Origin: JBFGCT01 sp041581055
Lineage (GTDB): Bacteria; Actinomycetota; Acidimicrobiia; Acidimicrobiales; Ilumatobacteraceae
Length of the DNA stretch: 6,880 bases
Assembly: GCA_041581055.1 (NCBI GenBank)
Contig: JBFGCT010000199.1
Span: 1 to 6,880, forward strand
Direction of reading: 5' to 3'
The translations under genes and the position numbers were made by a program. Below are positions 5,439 to 6,880 of this stretch, in pieces. Position 1 is the stretch's first letter, and each line of letters opens with the position of its first letter. The notes beneath the pieces were generated by a model. It saw only the letters and a list, made by a program, of their open reading frames with translations, searched no databases and was not told the origin of the DNA.

Positions 5439-6880
5439 GCCGCCCCCTCGTGGTCGACGCCGGCCATCGCCAGGCCGATGTCGCGGATGTCGAGGTCGTC
5501 GGTCGGGCCTTCGAGCGCGATGCGGCCGCGGTAGAGGACGGCGACGCGGTCGGACAGGCTGCGCACCTCGTCGAGGTCCTCGCTGATGATCAGCACTGCG
5601 GCCCCGCGCTCGCGGGCGTCGTGGAGCAGGCCGCGGACGAACTCGGCGGCGCCGATGTCGAGGCCGCGGGTGGGCGCGGACACGATGATCGCCTGCGGTC
5701 CGTCCGGAGTGCCGAGGCCGGCGAGCTCGCGCGCCAGGAGCACCTTCTGGGAGTTTCCTCCGGACAGCAGCCGCGCCTCGGCGTCGGTGCCGGGCGTCTT
5801 GATCTCGTAGTCGTCGATGGCGGCGGCGACCTCCCCACGTGCCGACCTGCGATCGACGAAGAAACTCCGTCGGCGGGTCAGCAACATGTTGTCGGTGAGG
5901 CTCAGCCCGGGCACGAGGCCGGTGCCGAGACGATCCTCGGGGACGAAGGAGAGCCCGGCCTTGCGGGCGGCGCGCGGACCCTTCCCGGTGACGTCGGTCC
6001 CGCAGATCGAAACCGATCCGGCGTCGGGTCGGTGGACACCGGCGAGCAATCTGGCGAGCGGTCGTTGGCCGTTTCCGGCGACGCCGGCGATGCCGACGAT
6101 CTCGCCGTGGTGGACGTCGAGGTCGAGGTCGTCGATCAGGGACTGGTCGCCCTCGGTCAGCCGGAGCCCGCGGGCGGCGATCCCGACCTGACGCTCGGCG
6201 GCCGACTTCGTTGCCCGGCGGGTCTCGCTGACGACCGGCCGCCCGACCATCAGTTCGGCCAGGTGGCGTTGGTTCGTGTCGGCCGTCGCCACCTCGCCGG
6301 TGACCGCGCCCGCCCGCATCACGGTCACTCGGTCGCTGACCGCCATCACCTCGCCGAGCTTGTGGCTGATGAAGACGATCGCCTTGCCCTCGGCGGTCAT
6401 CGCCCGCACGGTCTCGAACAGGGCGTCGACCTCCTGCGGCGTGAGCACCGCCGTCGGCTCGTCGAGCAGCAGCACGTCGGCGCCGCGGTAGAGCACCTTG
6501 ACGATCTCGACGCGCTGCCGCTGGCCGACCGTCAGGTCCGAGATCCGCGCCCGCGGCTCGATCGGCAGGCCGAACCGCTCGCCGATCTCGGCCACCCGCG
6601 TCTCGATCTCGCGGGGCCTCAGCAGGCTCGCCTGGTCGGGGTCGCCGAGCACGACGTTCTCGGCAACGGTGAACCGTTCGACCAGCCGGAAGTGCTGGTG
6701 CACCATACCGATGCCGTTGGCCAGGCCCTCGCGCGGGCTGCGCAGCCGAACCGGAGAACCACTGCGCATGATCCGGCCGTCGTCGGGCTGGTACAGGCCG
6801 CACAGCATGGCGGCGAGGGTGCTCTTGCCGGCGCCGTTCTCGCCGAGGATCGTGTGGACCTCGCCGACCTTCACATGAAA
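5435..6880 (-). CDS. Double-domain ABC transporter ATPase, NupO (YufO)-type, N-terminus outside window
   Basis: The energising subunit of the importer, with two nucleotide-binding domains in one chain; 481 residues are visible. The frame is open through the window edge, and the first residues (FHVKVGEVHTILGENG) lie inside the first domain, so roughly 25-35 residues are missing. The GTG at 6874 is an internal Val. In visible numbering, domain 1 has Walker A GENGAGKST (13-21), Q-loop region VHQHF (60-64), signature LTVGQRQRVEI (116-126), Walker B VLLLDEPT (136-143) and His173 in FISHK. Domain 2 is degenerate, as usual in this family: GNGQ (269-272) lacks the Walker A lysine, SAPTRGLD replaces the DEPT-type Walker B (401-408), and ISEDLDE has no switch histidine. 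It keeps VPEDR (313-317) and LSGGNSQK (372-379). So ATP hydrolysis probably occurs at one site. It is joined to permease 1 by an ATGA overlap. Confidence 0.94.
   Translation of the reverse strand, partial: FHVKVGEVHTILGENGAGKSTLAAMLCGLYQPDDGRIMRSGSPVRLRSPREGLANGIGMVHQHFRLVERFTVAENVVLGDPDQASLLRPREIETRVAEIGERFGLPIEPRARISDLTVGQRQRVEIVKVLYRGADVLLLDEPTAVLTPQEVDALFETVRAMTAEGKAIVFISHKLGEVMAVSDRVTVMRAGAVTGEVATADTNQRHLAELMVGRPVVSETRRATKSAAERQVGIAARGLRLTEGDQSLIDDLDLDVHHGEIVGIAGVAGNGQRPLARLLAGVHRPDAGSVSICGTDVTGKGPRAARKAGLSFVPEDRLGTGLVPGLSLTDNMLLTRRRSFFVDRRSARGEVAAAIDDYEIKTPGTDAEARLLSGGNSQKVLLARELAGLGTPDGPQAIIVSAPTRGLDIGAAEFVRGLLHDARERGAAVLIISEDLDEVRSLSDRVAVLYRGRIALEGPTDDLDIRDIGLAMAGVDHEGAA

Noticed and set aside
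5439..6803. N-terminal extension of permease 1 by about 455 residues
   Set aside because: The frame is open because of high GC, but the extension is Arg/Pro-rich and antisense-free of membrane segments; the ATPase occupies this DNA in another frame and the ATG at 5438 has a ribosome binding site.
6872..6874. GTG as start codon of the ATPase
   Set aside because: The codons before it (Phe-His) continue the conserved strand leading to Walker A, and the first strand of the domain is missing, so the gene runs past the window edge.

Overview
The window is a GC-rich bacterial stretch with dense coding, G/C-ending codons, GTG as well as ATG starts, and an F420-type luciferase-like oxidoreductase. 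This fits a high-GC actinobacterium. The Acidimicrobiia (Ilumatobacter-like lineages) are my best guess, but that is inference; the window holds no rRNA or other taxonomic marker.

Layout. Positions 1-499 (+) hold the C-terminal end of an unrecognised, low-complexity acidic protein. Positions 500-705 are non-coding and carry two nearly identical 57-bp repeats (515-571 and 577-633), each able to fold into either of two competing hairpins. Positions 706-2258 (+) carry two overlapping genes: yqeB (EF2563 family) and yqeC (a P-loop protein). Both families are known as accessory factors of molybdenum hydroxylases, classically the selenium-dependent ones. Positions 2259-2360 separate two convergent transcription units and contain a second, unrelated 34-bp direct repeat plus nested inverted repeats, a plausible two-way terminator.

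The rest (2361-6880) is one minus-strand operon read from right to left: a double-domain ABC ATPase cut by the right edge, two BPD_transp_2-type permeases, and an LLM-class flavin/F420-dependent oxidoreductase. The two junctions among the three transporter genes are 4-bp ATGA overlaps. The oxidoreductase follows after 40 bp with a strong ribosome binding site. ATPase plus permeases form the membrane part of a BmpA/NupNOPQ-type importer for nucleosides or related compounds. Its substrate-binding lipoprotein is not in the window and may lie beyond the right edge.

How they may work together (inference): molybdenum hydroxylase maturation factors opposite a nucleoside-type importer suggest purine or other N-heterocycle uptake and oxidation, with the F420/flavin enzyme as a possible further catabolic step. 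No molybdenum hydroxylase, selenium gene or binding protein is visible, so the substrate stays open. I see no mobile element, CRISPR array, tRNA or rRNA. Each protein family except the first is known; the least explained items are the repeats and the gene combination.
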